NCBI RefSeq assembly: GCF_003815675.1
Contig: NZ_CP033918.1
Span: 2,294,001-2,358,000, forward strand
Length of the DNA stretch: 64,000 nt
Reading direction: 5' to 3'
Source of the DNA: Chryseobacterium sp. G0186
Lineage (GTDB): Bacteria; Bacteroidota; Bacteroidia; Flavobacteriales; Weeksellaceae
Shown: in pieces, positions 25,390-33,692 of the stretch
Position numbering within the stretch: position 1 is the stretch's first letter
Layout: the number at the start of each line of letters is the position of its first letter
Notes under the pieces: generated by a model
What the model was told of the DNA's origin: nothing
What the model saw: the letters and a program-made list of their open reading frames with translations, nothing else
Database searches by the model: none
Program-made: the position numbers and the translations under genes

Positions 25390-26754
25390 TTGAAACTCGT
25401 TAAAATATTATTTTTAGTAGTATTCATCAACGCTTTCGGACAATCCAGTGTTGATGATCAATTGGCTAATTACAACTTTCCGAAGATTAAGTCCAGCATT
25501 ACCATGCCGGTAATCATCCCTCTTTCGGAACTGAGCAATATGATCAATGCCTCTGTAAAAGACCTGGTATATCAGGATGATTCTTATACAGACAATAACA
25601 ACGATCAGTTTAAGGTAAAAGTCTGGAAAACAAGACCTATCCGTTTGGTGGGAGGAACTAGCCAGAACCTGCTGATTGAAGTTCCTCTAAAAATATGGGC
25701 AGAGAAAGGCATTGGAACACTGGGAGTTTACAGCTACCAGAATACCACTTTTGAAACAGTAATGTCTTTCAATACCACCGTTACTTTTAAAAACAACTGG
25801 ACAATTACAACTTCAACGAGGCCCAATGGTTTCAGATGGGTGACAAAACCAGTGCTGGATTATGGAAGAATACAAATTCCTATTACTCCTATTGTTGAAA
25901 AAAGTCTGAAAGAACAACAGGAAAAATTCTGTAAAACCATCGACCAGCAAATGGCGACTCAATTAAATTTCCAACAATATGCTGTCATGGCCTGGAATAC
26001 TTTTTTGCAGCCTTTTAATATTTCTGAGGAATACAATACCTGGTTGAAAATAAGTCCGGTTGGGGTTAATATCACTCCATTAAAATTCTACGGAAATCAG
26101 ATCAATGCAACATTGGGCATCGATATTTATTCTGAAACGTTTACAGGAAATAAGCCAGTAGCTTCTTCCCCAGTAGCCTCAGCCTCAAACTTTAATTTCT
26201 CCCCTACCGTTGCAGATAAATTCCTTTTACAGACTACAGCCAATATTCCTTTTACAGAAGCCAGCAATATGGCCCGAAAAACTTTTTTAAATAAAGAGTT
26301 TGACATCAGGGATTCTAAGGTAAAAGTAACAGATATCAGAGTGTATGGAACAGATAACAGAATTATCATAGAGGCTCAGACCGATGGTTATATAAAAGGA
26401 ACTGCCATTGTATCAGGAATTCCTGTATATGATGAAACCAAAAGAAAAATTGTTTTGTCTGATACTAAGTTTAAGTTGAAAACAATGAACATCCTACAAA
26501 AAACAGCCTCTCTCCTCTTTCAAGGAAAAATTGTAAAAATGATTGAAGAGGAGTATGGAATTCCTACCCAGGAATTGGAGGAAACATCCAGAAAAAGCAT
26601 TGAAGATGCATTTAATAAAGAATATTACAAAGGTTTAAAAATGAGTGGAAAGGTATTTAACCTTAAACCAAGCAAAATTCTATTGAATAATACAGGAATC
26701 ACAGCCGTTATTGATACAAATGCAACATTAAAATTATTGGTCAACGGATTTTAA
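25390..26754 (+). CDS. DUF4403-family secreted/periplasmic protein
   Basis: The protein has 454 residues. It starts at TTG 25390 because the signal peptide (KLVKILFLVVFINAFGQ) begins there and no in-frame ATG fits. The body consists of two related halves rich in beta strands, each with a pattern of amphipathic strands (ITMPVIIPLSELSNMINAS; TTANIPFTEASNMARKTF), as expected for DUF4403, a TULIP/SMP-like Bacteroidota family of unknown function. Residues 260-275 form a Pro/Ala/Ser linker. It follows folB by 34 bp. The role is unknown; lipid handling in the periplasm is a guess from the fold. Confidence 0.75.
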   Translation: MKLVKILFLVVFINAFGQSSVDDQLANYNFPKIKSSITMPVIIPLSELSNMINASVKDLVYQDDSYTDNNNDQFKVKVWKTRPIRLVGGTSQNLLIEVPLKIWAEKGIGTLGVYSYQNTTFETVMSFNTTVTFKNNWTITTSTRPNGFRWVTKPVLDYGRIQIPITPIVEKSLKEQQEKFCKTIDQQMATQLNFQQYAVMAWNTFLQPFNISEEYNTWLKISPVGVNITPLKFYGNQINATLGIDIYSETFTGNKPVASSPVASASNFNFSPTVADKFLLQTTANIPFTEASNMARKTFLNKEFDIRDSKVKVTDIRVYGTDNRIIIEAQTDGYIKGTAIVSGIPVYDETKRKIVLSDTKFKLKTMNILQKTASLLFQGKIVKMIEEEYGIPTQELEETSRKSIEDAFNKEYYKGLKMSGKVFNLKPSKILLNNTGITAVIDTNATLKLLVNGF

Positions 26755-26862
26755 TATCTAAACTTGGTGATATAGACAAATTAGCATTAGAAATTATAAT
26801 CCTGAAACACAGATAGAAAGAGATTTTTACCGTTTTTAAATGAAAGAAATTGTAAGAAAACT

Positions 26863-26892
26863 TTTGTTCATAAAGAAATTTAGCTATATTTG
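26863..26892 (+). promoter_or_regulatory. Promoter of tRNA-Cys
   Basis: TTTG (26863-26866), 18-bp spacer, TATATTTG (26885-26892): a full match to the Bacteroidota -33/-7 consensus, 24 bp upstream of the tRNA. Confidence 0.85.
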
Positions 26893-26916
26893 CACACCTC
26901 AAAAATGGTAAAACAT

Positions 26917-26987
26917 GGTACTTTGGCCGAGCGGCTAGGCAGTGGTCTGCAACACCATCTACAGCGGTTCGAATCCGCTAGGTACCT
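26917..26987 (+). tRNA. tRNA-Cys (anticodon GCA)
   Basis: 71 nt without encoded CCA. Acceptor stem GGTACTT/AGGTACC (one wobble), anticodon stem GTGGT/ACCAT with loop CTGCAAC giving anticodon GCA, T-loop TTCGAATC within a GCGG/CCGC stem, and discriminator T as typical for tRNA-Cys. Confidence 0.96.
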
Positions 26988-26990
26988 CTT

Positions 26991-27023
26991 AAAAAACCTC
27001 TAATTTATTTTAGAGGTTTTTTG
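26991..27023 (+). terminator. Terminator of tRNA-Cys
   Basis: AAAAAACCTCTAA (26991-27003) pairs perfectly with TTAGAGGTTTTTT (27010-27022); the last Ts form the U-tract. Confidence 0.88.
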
Positions 27024-27261
27024 TTTTTTATATGCTCTATAAATTCTGAAAATAAGGGATCAATTTAAATCTCTTAAAAACCTACAACCACATCTAACTG
27101 ATATTCCACAAAACGAAAGGTACAATTGCTTGAAAAGAATTAAACTGAAGTTTCTAATCATATCCATACCTGTATATAAAAAGGAAATATCATATTCTTT
27201 AGAAAAATTAAAACCCTAGAGAATAGTATTAAACTTCTACTGTAATTATTAAAACAAAAAA

Positions 27262-27282
27262 ATCCTCGGAAATTCCGAGGAT
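27262..27282 (-). terminator. Orphan leftward terminator-like hairpin 1
   Basis: 9-bp perfect stem with a 3-nt loop, followed on the minus strand by a T7-type tract. Only a doubtful 67-codon frame lies upstream of it. Confidence 0.6.
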
Positions 27283-27638
27283 AAAAACTAATAACCATGA
27301 AAACTCAAATTAAACATGAGTTGCATTTGTATATTGAAAAATCGTGCCAAGACTGACAGCTTTTGTAAAAAAAGTGATTTTTTTTCTTCTATATCAATTG
27401 CTTCTTTTTTCACTTTCACAACCTTATTAACATACATTATAAAAGTTTTATTAACACAAATAATTATATGAAAATAAAAAACACATAACATGATAAAATT
27501 TAATAAATAATTAATAATTTAAAAATATGTGAAATTTATATTATTAACGAATAGAGAAAATAATTCACAAAGCATTGTTGGACTTACATACACTTTCTGA
27601 AGAGCTAATCATTTATCATTTTAGCCTAAAAAATAAAA

Positions 27639-27658
27639 GACCTCCAATTCAGGAGGCC
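27639..27658 (-). terminator. Orphan leftward terminator-like hairpin 2
   Basis: GACCTCC/GGAGGCC stem (one wobble) with a 6-nt loop, followed on the minus strand by TTTTATTTTTT. No leftward gene precedes it. Confidence 0.6.
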
Positions 27659-27798
27659 TAAAAAACACAAATGATGAAAAAAATCTATTTAGAAAAATCC
27701 AAACAGAATATTGTCAGATGCTTTCCTTATGTATTTTTTTCATATAGAAACTTGGAATTATAAGGTAAGCAATACTCTATAGTTATATATTGATTAAA

Positions 27799-27819
27799 AA
27801 ATCCTCGAGTCGAGGATTT
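27799..27819 (-). terminator. Terminator of the secreted 147-residue protein
   Basis: AAATCCTCG/CGAGGATTT, 9-bp stem, 3-nt loop, then Ts on the minus strand, 34 bp after the stop at 27853. Confidence 0.75.
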
Positions 27820-27852
27820 GTAAATTTAAATAAATAATTTGTTTTCACAAAC

Positions 27853-28296
27853 TTATTCCTCCCATGCAATCGGAACATATATCGTAATGTATCCATCAGC
27901 ATCTACATTTGCCTCTGAAACTGTAGCAACTACCGTTCCATAACCTACCCAGCCTCCTTGTCCCTGGATTCCGGAGAAAGAATATGTTCCTGCAGGAAGA
28001 TCCTCCTCTGAATATTGAGGAAGTGAACGATGGTAACCATCACTGTAATAGGTTTCTCCAGTCGCCGTATTTTCCGCTATAAATCCTCCAAGGTCATATC
28101 CTGAACCTGAAAGCATTTTCACTCCACTCTTTGAAAGAAGTCCATAACGAACTTTAAACGTTTGAGTTTTTGAATCTTTATTCGACACTTCCGAAAGAAG
28201 CTTAGATTGAACGTCAACAATTTCTCTGGAAGAAAAAGAAGTAGTAACAGCCAGTAATCCTACAACAGCTGCCACTGTAAAAATTGATTTTTTCAT
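27853..28296 (-). CDS. Small secreted protein of unknown function
   Basis: The protein has 147 residues from ATG 28296, where a signal peptide begins (MKKSIFTVAAVVGLLAVTTSFSS). The open frame extends to 28347, but that part has no role. The mature part is Gly/Ser/Tyr-rich and predicted mostly beta (GVKMLSGSGYDLGGFI, GTYSFSGIQGQGGWVGYGTV, YITIYVPIAW). I recognise no domain, and there is no sorting domain. It is a single gene with its own terminator. Confidence 0.65.
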   Translation of the reverse strand: MKKSIFTVAAVVGLLAVTTSFSSREIVDVQSKLLSEVSNKDSKTQTFKVRYGLLSKSGVKMLSGSGYDLGGFIAENTATGETYYSDGYHRSLPQYSEEDLPAGTYSFSGIQGQGGWVGYGTVVATVSEANVDADGYITIYVPIAWEE

Positions 28297-28651
28297 TTTA
28301 AAAGTAATTTGGTACTCAAAAATAGTCAACGTAAATGAATTCAACAAAAATTATTGATTAACTATATTTTACAATTACTTTGATCCAAAAAAAATCCCCA
28401 GCAAAACTGGAGAACTATGATGAATCTTGTTTAGAAGATTAATTTTCAAATCTGAAAACCGTAAACATACAGACAAACTTTATGCCTAAAAGTCCAACAA
28501 ACCTCCTGTTTTAAATGAAATTGATCAGAAATTATAAGTAATTAATAGTACCCATATTAACTTTAACTTTTTTTAACTAAAGCTTGGCTTCATAATTGAA
28601 AATAAAAATAAATCAAAGCCGTTTTGGCTTAAGCTTATTAAAATTTGAATT
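28297..28651. other. Intergenic stretch with one leftward hairpin
   Basis: No gene seen. A leftward terminator-like hairpin (TCTCCAG/CTGGGGA on the minus strand followed by eight Ts) lies at about 28388-28414. A short AAGCC/GGCTT hairpin is near 28617. Confidence 0.45.
28388..28414 (-). terminator. Orphan leftward terminator-like hairpin 3
   Basis: 7-bp stem with one wobble and a TTTTG loop, followed by T8 on the minus strand. The region to its right has no leftward gene up to 28651. Confidence 0.55.
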
Positions 28652-29209
28652 ATGAAAAAGATAGTATTAGCAGGTTTTTTATCCGTCTTTTTATTGACGG
28701 CCTGCAAGAAAGATGACACCGTTGCTGAGAAATCACTGGAAGTTCAAAAACTTGAATTCCAAGCTAAACAGCTTGAAATAGAAAAGCAAAAGCTTGCCAT
28801 TGAGAAAGAAAAACTGGTATACGAAGCTCAAAAAAAAGCAGACAGTATCTCAGAAAGCAAAAAGGCTAAGGTTGCTGCTGACAATAATTCAAAACCTAAA
28901 GTGATAAGAGAAACAAGAACTGTATACAGAGACAGAAGCTCTAATTCCAATTCAGGAGGAGGAAGCAATGGAGGCTATGCAGATAATGGAAGTAGCTCTT
29001 CACAAGGAACTACCCAGAAAAAAGGAATGAGTAAAGCTGCTAAAGGAACCATTATCGGTACCGTAGGTGGTGCTGCTGCCGGTGCTATTATTTCCAAAAA
29101 CAACAGAGGCCTTGGCGCTGTAATTGGAGGTGTAGTAGGTGGAGCTACAGGATATACAATCGGTAGATCACAGGATAGAAAAGACGGAAGAGTACAACCC
29201 CGCAGATAA
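28652..29209 (+). CDS. Glycine-zipper lipoprotein with coiled coil
   Basis: The protein has 185 residues. The lipobox LLTAC puts the lipidated Cys at residue 18. Residues about 28-75 form a highly charged coiled coil (repeated KLEFQAKQLEIEKQKLAIEK pattern), then a Ser/Gly linker (about 95-120). The C-terminal glycine zipper runs through TIIGTVGGAAAGAIISKNN and VIGGVVGGATGYTIG, typical of YMGG-like glycine-zipper proteins in cell envelopes. The exact role is unknown; it is probably peripheral to the outer membrane. It has its own terminator. Confidence 0.75.
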   Translation: MKKIVLAGFLSVFLLTACKKDDTVAEKSLEVQKLEFQAKQLEIEKQKLAIEKEKLVYEAQKKADSISESKKAKVAADNNSKPKVIRETRTVYRDRSSNSNSGGGSNGGYADNGSSSSQGTTQKKGMSKAAKGTIIGTVGGAAAGAIISKNNRGLGAVIGGVVGGATGYTIGRSQDRKDGRVQPRR

Positions 29210-29230
29210 TTTTTTTTACGATACAATATA

Positions 29231-29260
29231 AAGATTGCTTATTTTTAAGCAATCTTTTTT
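29231..29260 (+). terminator. Terminator of the glycine-zipper lipoprotein gene
   Basis: AAGATTGCTT (29231-29240) pairs perfectly with AAGCAATCTT (29247-29256), then a T-tract that runs to the start of the next gene. Confidence 0.85.
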
Positions 29261-29261
29261 T

Positions 29262-30896
29262 ATGATATTGATCCTGCTTTCCTCCATCTTCATCATTCCG
29301 GTCTTAATGGGGCTTGGTAAAATCATGGAAAAAGTCTTTGGAATTTTATTTCAGGGAATCTCCGGTAAAATTCTTTCAGGAATAATGGGAATAAGTCTTG
29401 TATGGACTGTCATTTCATTTTTCATTCCTTTGAATCTTTATGTGGAAATGACTACTGTAGGAGTAGGAATTCTCTTTTTTTTCAAGGAAAAGCTTTATCA
29501 GAATTTTTATCAGTTTACCAAAAAAGACATTGCCCTAGGAACAATTATTTCCGCCATCATTCTATTGTCCGGTTCCTACTATCCTTATATATTAGATCAT
29601 TTTGGGTATTATGTTCCAACCATCAAATGGCTTACAGAATATGGATTGATAAAGGGAATTTCCAATTTAGATATTACCTTGGGACAAATGTCTGTATGGC
29701 ATATTTTCCAGGCAGGTTTTTCTAATTTCTCAGATCCTTTTTTAAGAATCAACTCTATTCTATTGCTTGTTTATACCCTTTATAGCATCGAAAGAAAAAG
29801 CTGGATCCATCTTTGCTTTCTGCCTGTTTTATTATTATTTTCACAATCACCAAGTCCTGATCTTCCTGTGATCGCCTTTTCCTTAATTGTTTTAAATGAA
29901 ATTCTATCAGGAAATAAAAATACCTCTCTCCTTTTTGCATTTTCAGTATTTGTTTTTACGATAAAACCAACCATGATCTGGCTGCCTATATTTGTTTTTT
30001 TATACAATCTATTGGTTTGCAAATCAGATTTTAAAAGGCTTATTTTCGGAATTTCAATTTTATTTTTATTTTTCATTAAAAATATCTGGACATTCGGGTA
30101 TGTTATATTTCCGGTGTCCATAGGTGACTTAGGCTTTAGTTGGAAGCCCAATCCTGAAGTGTTGAGAATTTCATCACAGTATGCCATTCTGAAAACTTAT
30201 GACATGCAGTATTCTTATGAGGAAATTCAAAAATTCTCAACGGTGGATCATATTAAAAACTGGTTCTTTCTGAAAGGAATCAAGTCAGTGATAAACATTC
30301 TTTTCATCCTGAGCTTACTTACTTTTTCAATATTTGCCTGGATAAAGAAAAAAAAGCTGATTACACTGATCTGCATTTCATTGTTGATAAAAAGTGTACT
30401 TGTACTTGCTTTCTCAGCCCAATACAGATTTTTCATTGATGTATTTTTTGTCATATTCCTTATATTATTTTACGAATATTTTGATAAAAGAAAATCTTTG
30501 TTTGTTTTTTCTGTGCTCAGCCTGTTCTTCATTTCATTATTATCCTTTCCAAAACTTATTCAACAACATATCCCAAGTTTCAGACCGGGAAATTTCATGG
30601 CCGGATTCAAAACGAAACAACTGTATCAGCCATCAACCTATCAATATCAAAAATTCAACAGTTTTAAAGTTGGAAATTTAAAATTCAACGTTTCAAAAAG
30701 CTATCCTTTTAATTTTGACACGCCCCTTCCAGCAATCTCAAGCAGCTATATTTTTGATGATATGAAAGCCGAAATCTTCCCGCAACTCATCAATAAAAAT
30801 GATCTAAGGAAAGGATTTATCTGGAAAAGAATGACTTCCGGAGAGAAAAGCGAAACAAAAACAGTTATCAATAATATCGAAAACATTGATAAATAG
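29262..30896 (+). CDS. Polytopic inner-membrane protein of unknown function
   Basis: The protein has 544 residues from ATG 29262. An upstream in-frame TTG at 29235 lies inside the terminator hairpin and is rejected. At least ten hydrophobic helices span residues 1-440, followed by a soluble C-terminal part of about 100 residues (from HIPSFRPGNFMAG on). The layout resembles GT-C-type membrane glycosyltransferases and the LIC_10190-type membrane proteins, but no catalytic motif settles it. The gene starts 2 nt after the preceding T-tract, so its own promoter must overlap the lipoprotein gene, or it depends on read-through. Confidence 0.7.
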   Translation: MILILLSSIFIIPVLMGLGKIMEKVFGILFQGISGKILSGIMGISLVWTVISFFIPLNLYVEMTTVGVGILFFFKEKLYQNFYQFTKKDIALGTIISAIILLSGSYYPYILDHFGYYVPTIKWLTEYGLIKGISNLDITLGQMSVWHIFQAGFSNFSDPFLRINSILLLVYTLYSIERKSWIHLCFLPVLLLFSQSPSPDLPVIAFSLIVLNEILSGNKNTSLLFAFSVFVFTIKPTMIWLPIFVFLYNLLVCKSDFKRLIFGISILFLFFIKNIWTFGYVIFPVSIGDLGFSWKPNPEVLRISSQYAILKTYDMQYSYEEIQKFSTVDHIKNWFFLKGIKSVINILFILSLLTFSIFAWIKKKKLITLICISLLIKSVLVLAFSAQYRFFIDVFFVIFLILFYEYFDKRKSLFVFSVLSLFFISLLSFPKLIQQHIPSFRPGNFMAGFKTKQLYQPSTYQYQKFNSFKVGNLKFNVSKSYPFNFDTPLPAISSSYIFDDMKAEIFPQLINKNDLRKGFIWKRMTSGEKSETKTVINNIENIDK

Positions 30897-30934
30897 AACA
30901 AATCCAGAAACTTTATTATCTGAAGAAAAAAAGG

Positions 30935-30942
30935 TAATTTTG
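30935..30942 (+). promoter_or_regulatory. -7 promoter element abutting the aroC start
   Basis: TAATTTTG fits TAnnTTTG and ends 4 nt before the ATG at 30947. Transcription would begin at or next to the start codon, giving a leaderless or near-leaderless mRNA. No clear -33 element is seen. Confidence 0.5.
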
Positions 30943-30946
30943 TATC

Positions 30947-32017
30947 ATGTTCAACACATTAGGTAATCTTCTTAGTCTTACAACATTTGGAGAAAGTCAC
31001 GGAGTGGCTTATGGCGGTATCATCAATAATTTTCCGGCAGGTTTAACGGTAGATCTCGATAAGGTTCAATATGAACTGAACCGAAGAAAACCAGGCCAGT
31101 CTGCTATTGTTACTCAAAGAAAAGAAAGCGACACTGTAAAGTTTCTTTCCGGAATCTTTGATGGCAAAACCACAGGTACACCCATTGGTTTTATTATTGA
31201 AAATGAAAATCAGAAATCAAAGGATTATGACCATATTGCAGGAGCATATCGTCCAAGTCATGCAGATTTCACGTATGACCAAAAATTTGGTTTTAGAGAT
31301 CACCGTGGTGGTGGAAAATCTTCAGCGAGAGAAACAATGAACTGGGTAGTGGCAGGAGCCCTTGCCAAGCAGCTTTTATCAGACATTGAAATCAATGCCT
31401 ATGTTTCGTCTGTAGGTGATATTTTCTGTGAAAAACCCTATCAGGCTCTTGATTTTTCTAAAACGGAAAGCAATGATGTACGTTGCCCGGATGCTGAAAC
31501 TGCTGAAAAAATGATTTCCAGGATTAAGGAAATTAAAAAAGAAGGAAACACTATTGGTGGAACCATTACCTGCGTGATCAAAAATGTTCCTGTAGGAATT
31601 GGAGAACCTATATTTTCTAAACTTCAGGCAGAATTGGCAAAAGCAATGTTGAATATCAATGCCTGTAAAGGTTTTGAGTATGGAAGCGGTTTCTGTGGAG
31701 CAAAAATGACGGGAAAAGAGCATAATGATGCATTCAATACCGATTTTACCACAAAATCTAACCTATCCGGAGGAATTCAGGGTGGTATTTCCAATGGAAT
31801 GGATATCTACTTCCGTGTAGCTTTTAAGCCGGTGGCCACTATTTTAAGACCTCAGGACAGTATTGATAAAGAAGGAAATCCTGTTATCGTGGAAGGTAAG
31901 GGACGCCATGACCCTTGTGTAGTACCAAGAGCCGTTCCTGTTGTGGAAAGTCTTGCTGCATTTGTACTGGCAGATTTATTTTTGATCAATAAAACTAGAA
32001 ATATCAATAATTTTTAA
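30947..32017 (+). CDS. aroC: Chorismate synthase
   Basis: The protein has 356 residues. Family signatures [19 protein letters not shown] (near residue 16), [11 protein letters not shown] and [15 protein letters not shown] are intact. It forms chorismate from 5-enolpyruvylshikimate-3-phosphate with reduced FMN, the last common step to aromatic amino acids. The remaining aro genes are not in the window. The thioredoxin-fold gene that follows begins 17 bp after its stop. Confidence 0.96.
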   Translation: MFNTLGNLLSLTTFGESHGVAYGGIINNFPAGLTVDLDKVQYELNRRKPGQSAIVTQRKESDTVKFLSGIFDGKTTGTPIGFIIENENQKSKDYDHIAGAYRPSHADFTYDQKFGFRDHRGGGKSSARETMNWVVAGALAKQLLSDIEINAYVSSVGDIFCEKPYQALDFSKTESNDVRCPDAETAEKMISRIKEIKKEGNTIGGTITCVIKNVPVGIGEPIFSKLQAELAKAMLNINACKGFEYGSGFCGAKMTGKEHNDAFNTDFTTKSNLSGGIQGGISNGMDIYFRVAFKPVATILRPQDSIDKEGNPVIVEGKGRHDPCVVPRAVPVVESLAAFVLADLFLINKTRNINNF

Positions 32018-32034
32018 CATAAACATTTTTGGTA

Positions 32035-32598
32035 ATGAAAAATTACTGGGACAAAGGAATTTCTTTTGAAGACTATCTTCAAATTGCAAAGGAAAGGTTA
32101 GAGAATCCTGCCGACCAACAGGAAATTGAATATAAACAATATTATGAGCTTGGTCTTCAGAGAATGGACAGAACTGTGAAAAAATATGTCCCGGATGAAG
32201 AACAGCGAAAGGAATTAGCATCCAAGAACTTTGACGGAAAAATATTAATTATTTCCGAGGCTTGGTGTGGAGATGCCAGCGCAACGGTTCCTGCCCTATT
32301 TAAATTCTTTGAGGGACATAATGAAATCAGAGTGTTTTTAAGAGATAGTGATAAAAGCTTAATCAACCAGTTTTTAACCAACGGAACGGAATCCATTCCT
32401 AAAGTTCTTATTCTGGATAAAGATTTTAACGTGAAAAATTCTTGGGGTCCCCGTCCAAAATATGGTTACGAGCTATTAATGAAATACAAGGCTGATCCGG
32501 AGGGATATCCAAAGGACACATTCTACAATGATCTGCAGATATATTATGCCAAGAACAGAGGAAAAGATGCTGTTCAGGAAATATTAGATCTGCTATAA
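32035..32598 (+). CDS. Thioredoxin-fold protein with WCGD motif
   Basis: The protein has 187 residues from ATG 32035; the TTG two codons upstream is in frame but unneeded. The thioredoxin core is seen in KILIISEAWCGDASATVPALF and the cis-Pro region GTESIPKVLILD. The usual CxxC is replaced by CGDA, leaving a single active-site Cys and the only Cys in the protein, so it cannot act as a dithiol oxidoreductase by itself. It resembles the Thioredoxin_9-type family. It has no signal peptide and is probably cytoplasmic. It lies between aroC and a membrane-anchored thioredoxin. Confidence 0.75.
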   Translation: MKNYWDKGISFEDYLQIAKERLENPADQQEIEYKQYYELGLQRMDRTVKKYVPDEEQRKELASKNFDGKILIISEAWCGDASATVPALFKFFEGHNEIRVFLRDSDKSLINQFLTNGTESIPKVLILDKDFNVKNSWGPRPKYGYELLMKYKADPEGYPKDTFYNDLQIYYAKNRGKDAVQEILDLL

Positions 32599-32608
32599 AA
32601 AACAGCTT

Positions 32609-33148
32609 ATGAAAAAGGGTATCATTTTTATTATATTAATTATCATTATCGGGGTCATCGCTTTTGTACCAGGAGTAAAGGATTTTTTGAAAAATCAGTT
32701 CTTTCCTGTTGCAACGATTGAAAAAGCAGTGCATGTAAGTGAAGAAGACTACGATATTGATCTTAAAGGAATCAATGCACCGAGCACAAATCTTAAAAAC
32801 TTTAAGAATAAGGCTGTTTTCCTGAACTTTTGGGGAACATGGTGCCCACCATGCAGAAAAGAATGGCCTTCCATTCAGAAACTGTATGATTCCAGAAAAG
32901 GAAATGTAGACTTCGTACTCATCGCTATGAATGATAAGGAAGAAGATATAAGAAAGTTTTTAAAAGAAAACAACTATACGGTTCCGGTATATATTGCCCA
33001 AAGTCCAATTTCTGAAAAAATTCTTCCTAAAGTATTTCCTACCACTTTCCTGTTGGATAAAACAGGAAGAATACTTATCAAGGAAGATGCCTCAAAGGAT
33101 TGGAACACAGAAACTGTGCATCAATTCATTGATAATATCATCAAATAA
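32609..33148 (+). CDS. Membrane-anchored TlpA/ResA-like thioredoxin
   Basis: The protein has 179 residues. An N-terminal uncleaved-type membrane helix (GIIFIILIIIIGVIAFV) is followed by a periplasmic thioredoxin domain. The active site WCPPC is at residues 78-82 inside FLNFWGTWCPPCRKEW, and the cis-Pro is in VFPTTFLLD. It is a probable periplasmic disulfide reductase, for example in cytochrome c maturation or envelope redox control; the partner is unknown. It starts 10 bp after the WCGD protein gene. Confidence 0.85.
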   Translation: MKKGIIFIILIIIIGVIAFVPGVKDFLKNQFFPVATIEKAVHVSEEDYDIDLKGINAPSTNLKNFKNKAVFLNFWGTWCPPCRKEWPSIQKLYDSRKGNVDFVLIAMNDKEEDIRKFLKENNYTVPVYIAQSPISEKILPKVFPTTFLLDKTGRILIKEDASKDWNTETVHQFIDNIIK

Positions 33149-33229
33149 TTATTTAACTAAATTTTATAATTTGTTGGTACAGGATTTGTGAAATTTATAG
33201 TGTTGAAAAATTTATTAATCAGACACAAA

Positions 33230-33571
33230 ATGAAATATTCAAAATTAAATCTTGCAAAAGAAGCTATCAATCACAAGGGCTTTATAAAAAAGATCCCTGA
33301 TATTTTCAGAATGGTAAAAATGTGGAGAAAAGGAGCCTATCCTATGAAATCTATCGACATTATTCTTCCTCTGTTAGGAATTTTATATGTGATCTCTCCT
33401 ATTGACCTTCTTCCTGAATTTGCCATACCGGTACTTGGAGTAATGGATGATTTGGCAGTATTGTCACTTACCATTCCTAAACTCATCAAAGAGGTTGACA
33501 AATTTTTGCTTTGGGAAGCTGAACAAAAATATAGTGGTACCCAAGTCATTGATGCTGAAATATTAAAATAA
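33230..33571 (+). CDS. YkvA-like (DUF1232) membrane protein
   Basis: The protein has 113 residues from ATG 33230; a GTG at 33188 in the same frame would add 14 residues. The DUF1232 core YVISPIDLLPEF sits in one hydrophobic hairpin (IDIILPLLGILYVIS), followed by VLGVMDDLAVLSLTIPKL, a close family match. The role in the cell is unknown. It is followed by a terminator. Confidence 0.8.
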   Translation: MKYSKLNLAKEAINHKGFIKKIPDIFRMVKMWRKGAYPMKSIDIILPLLGILYVISPIDLLPEFAIPVLGVMDDLAVLSLTIPKLIKEVDKFLLWEAEQKYSGTQVIDAEILK

Positions 33572-33588
33572 CAGTTTATTATATTTTC

Positions 33589-33622
33589 AAACCATCCTGT
33601 AAGTTTCAGGATGGTTTTTTAT
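33589..33622 (+). terminator. Terminator after the YkvA-like gene
   Basis: AAACCATCCTG (33589-33599) pairs with CAGGATGGTTT (33607-33617), followed by Ts. Confidence 0.85.
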
Positions 33623-33692
33623 TTATCAAATGGGAGATAAATTTTTAAGCCTTATTTCAAATCCTTAAATTTGCAATATCTAATAAAAAATA

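Larger units (their letters stand above)
27024..27852. other. Gene-poor stretch with leftward terminator-like hairpins
   Basis: No convincing gene in about 830 bp. Leftward hairpins, each followed by a T-tract on the minus strand, are at 27262-27282 (ATCCTCGGA/TCCGAGGAT), 27639-27658 (GACCTCC/GGAGGCC) and 27799-27819. The last serves the gene at 27853. The first two have no open frame worth trusting upstream, so they may end small RNAs or lost genes. Confidence 0.5.

Noticed and set aside
27288..27491. Leftward 67-codon frame before hairpin 27262-27282
   Set aside because: Composition is that of AT-rich non-coding DNA, no domain or signal, Lys/Phe-rich by base bias. The hairpin after it is kept as a feature.
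27671..27763. Rightward 30-codon frame MMKKIYLEK...
   Set aside because: No ribosome-site, promoter or neighbour evidence, and the comparable position at 28414 has only a five-codon frame.
29235..29261. TTG start at 29235 for the polytopic membrane protein
   Set aside because: It lies within the terminator hairpin of the preceding gene; ATG 29262 starts directly at the first hydrophobic helix.
29780..30187. 135-codon frame antisense to the polytopic membrane protein
   Set aside because: Shadow frame; no initiation or family evidence.
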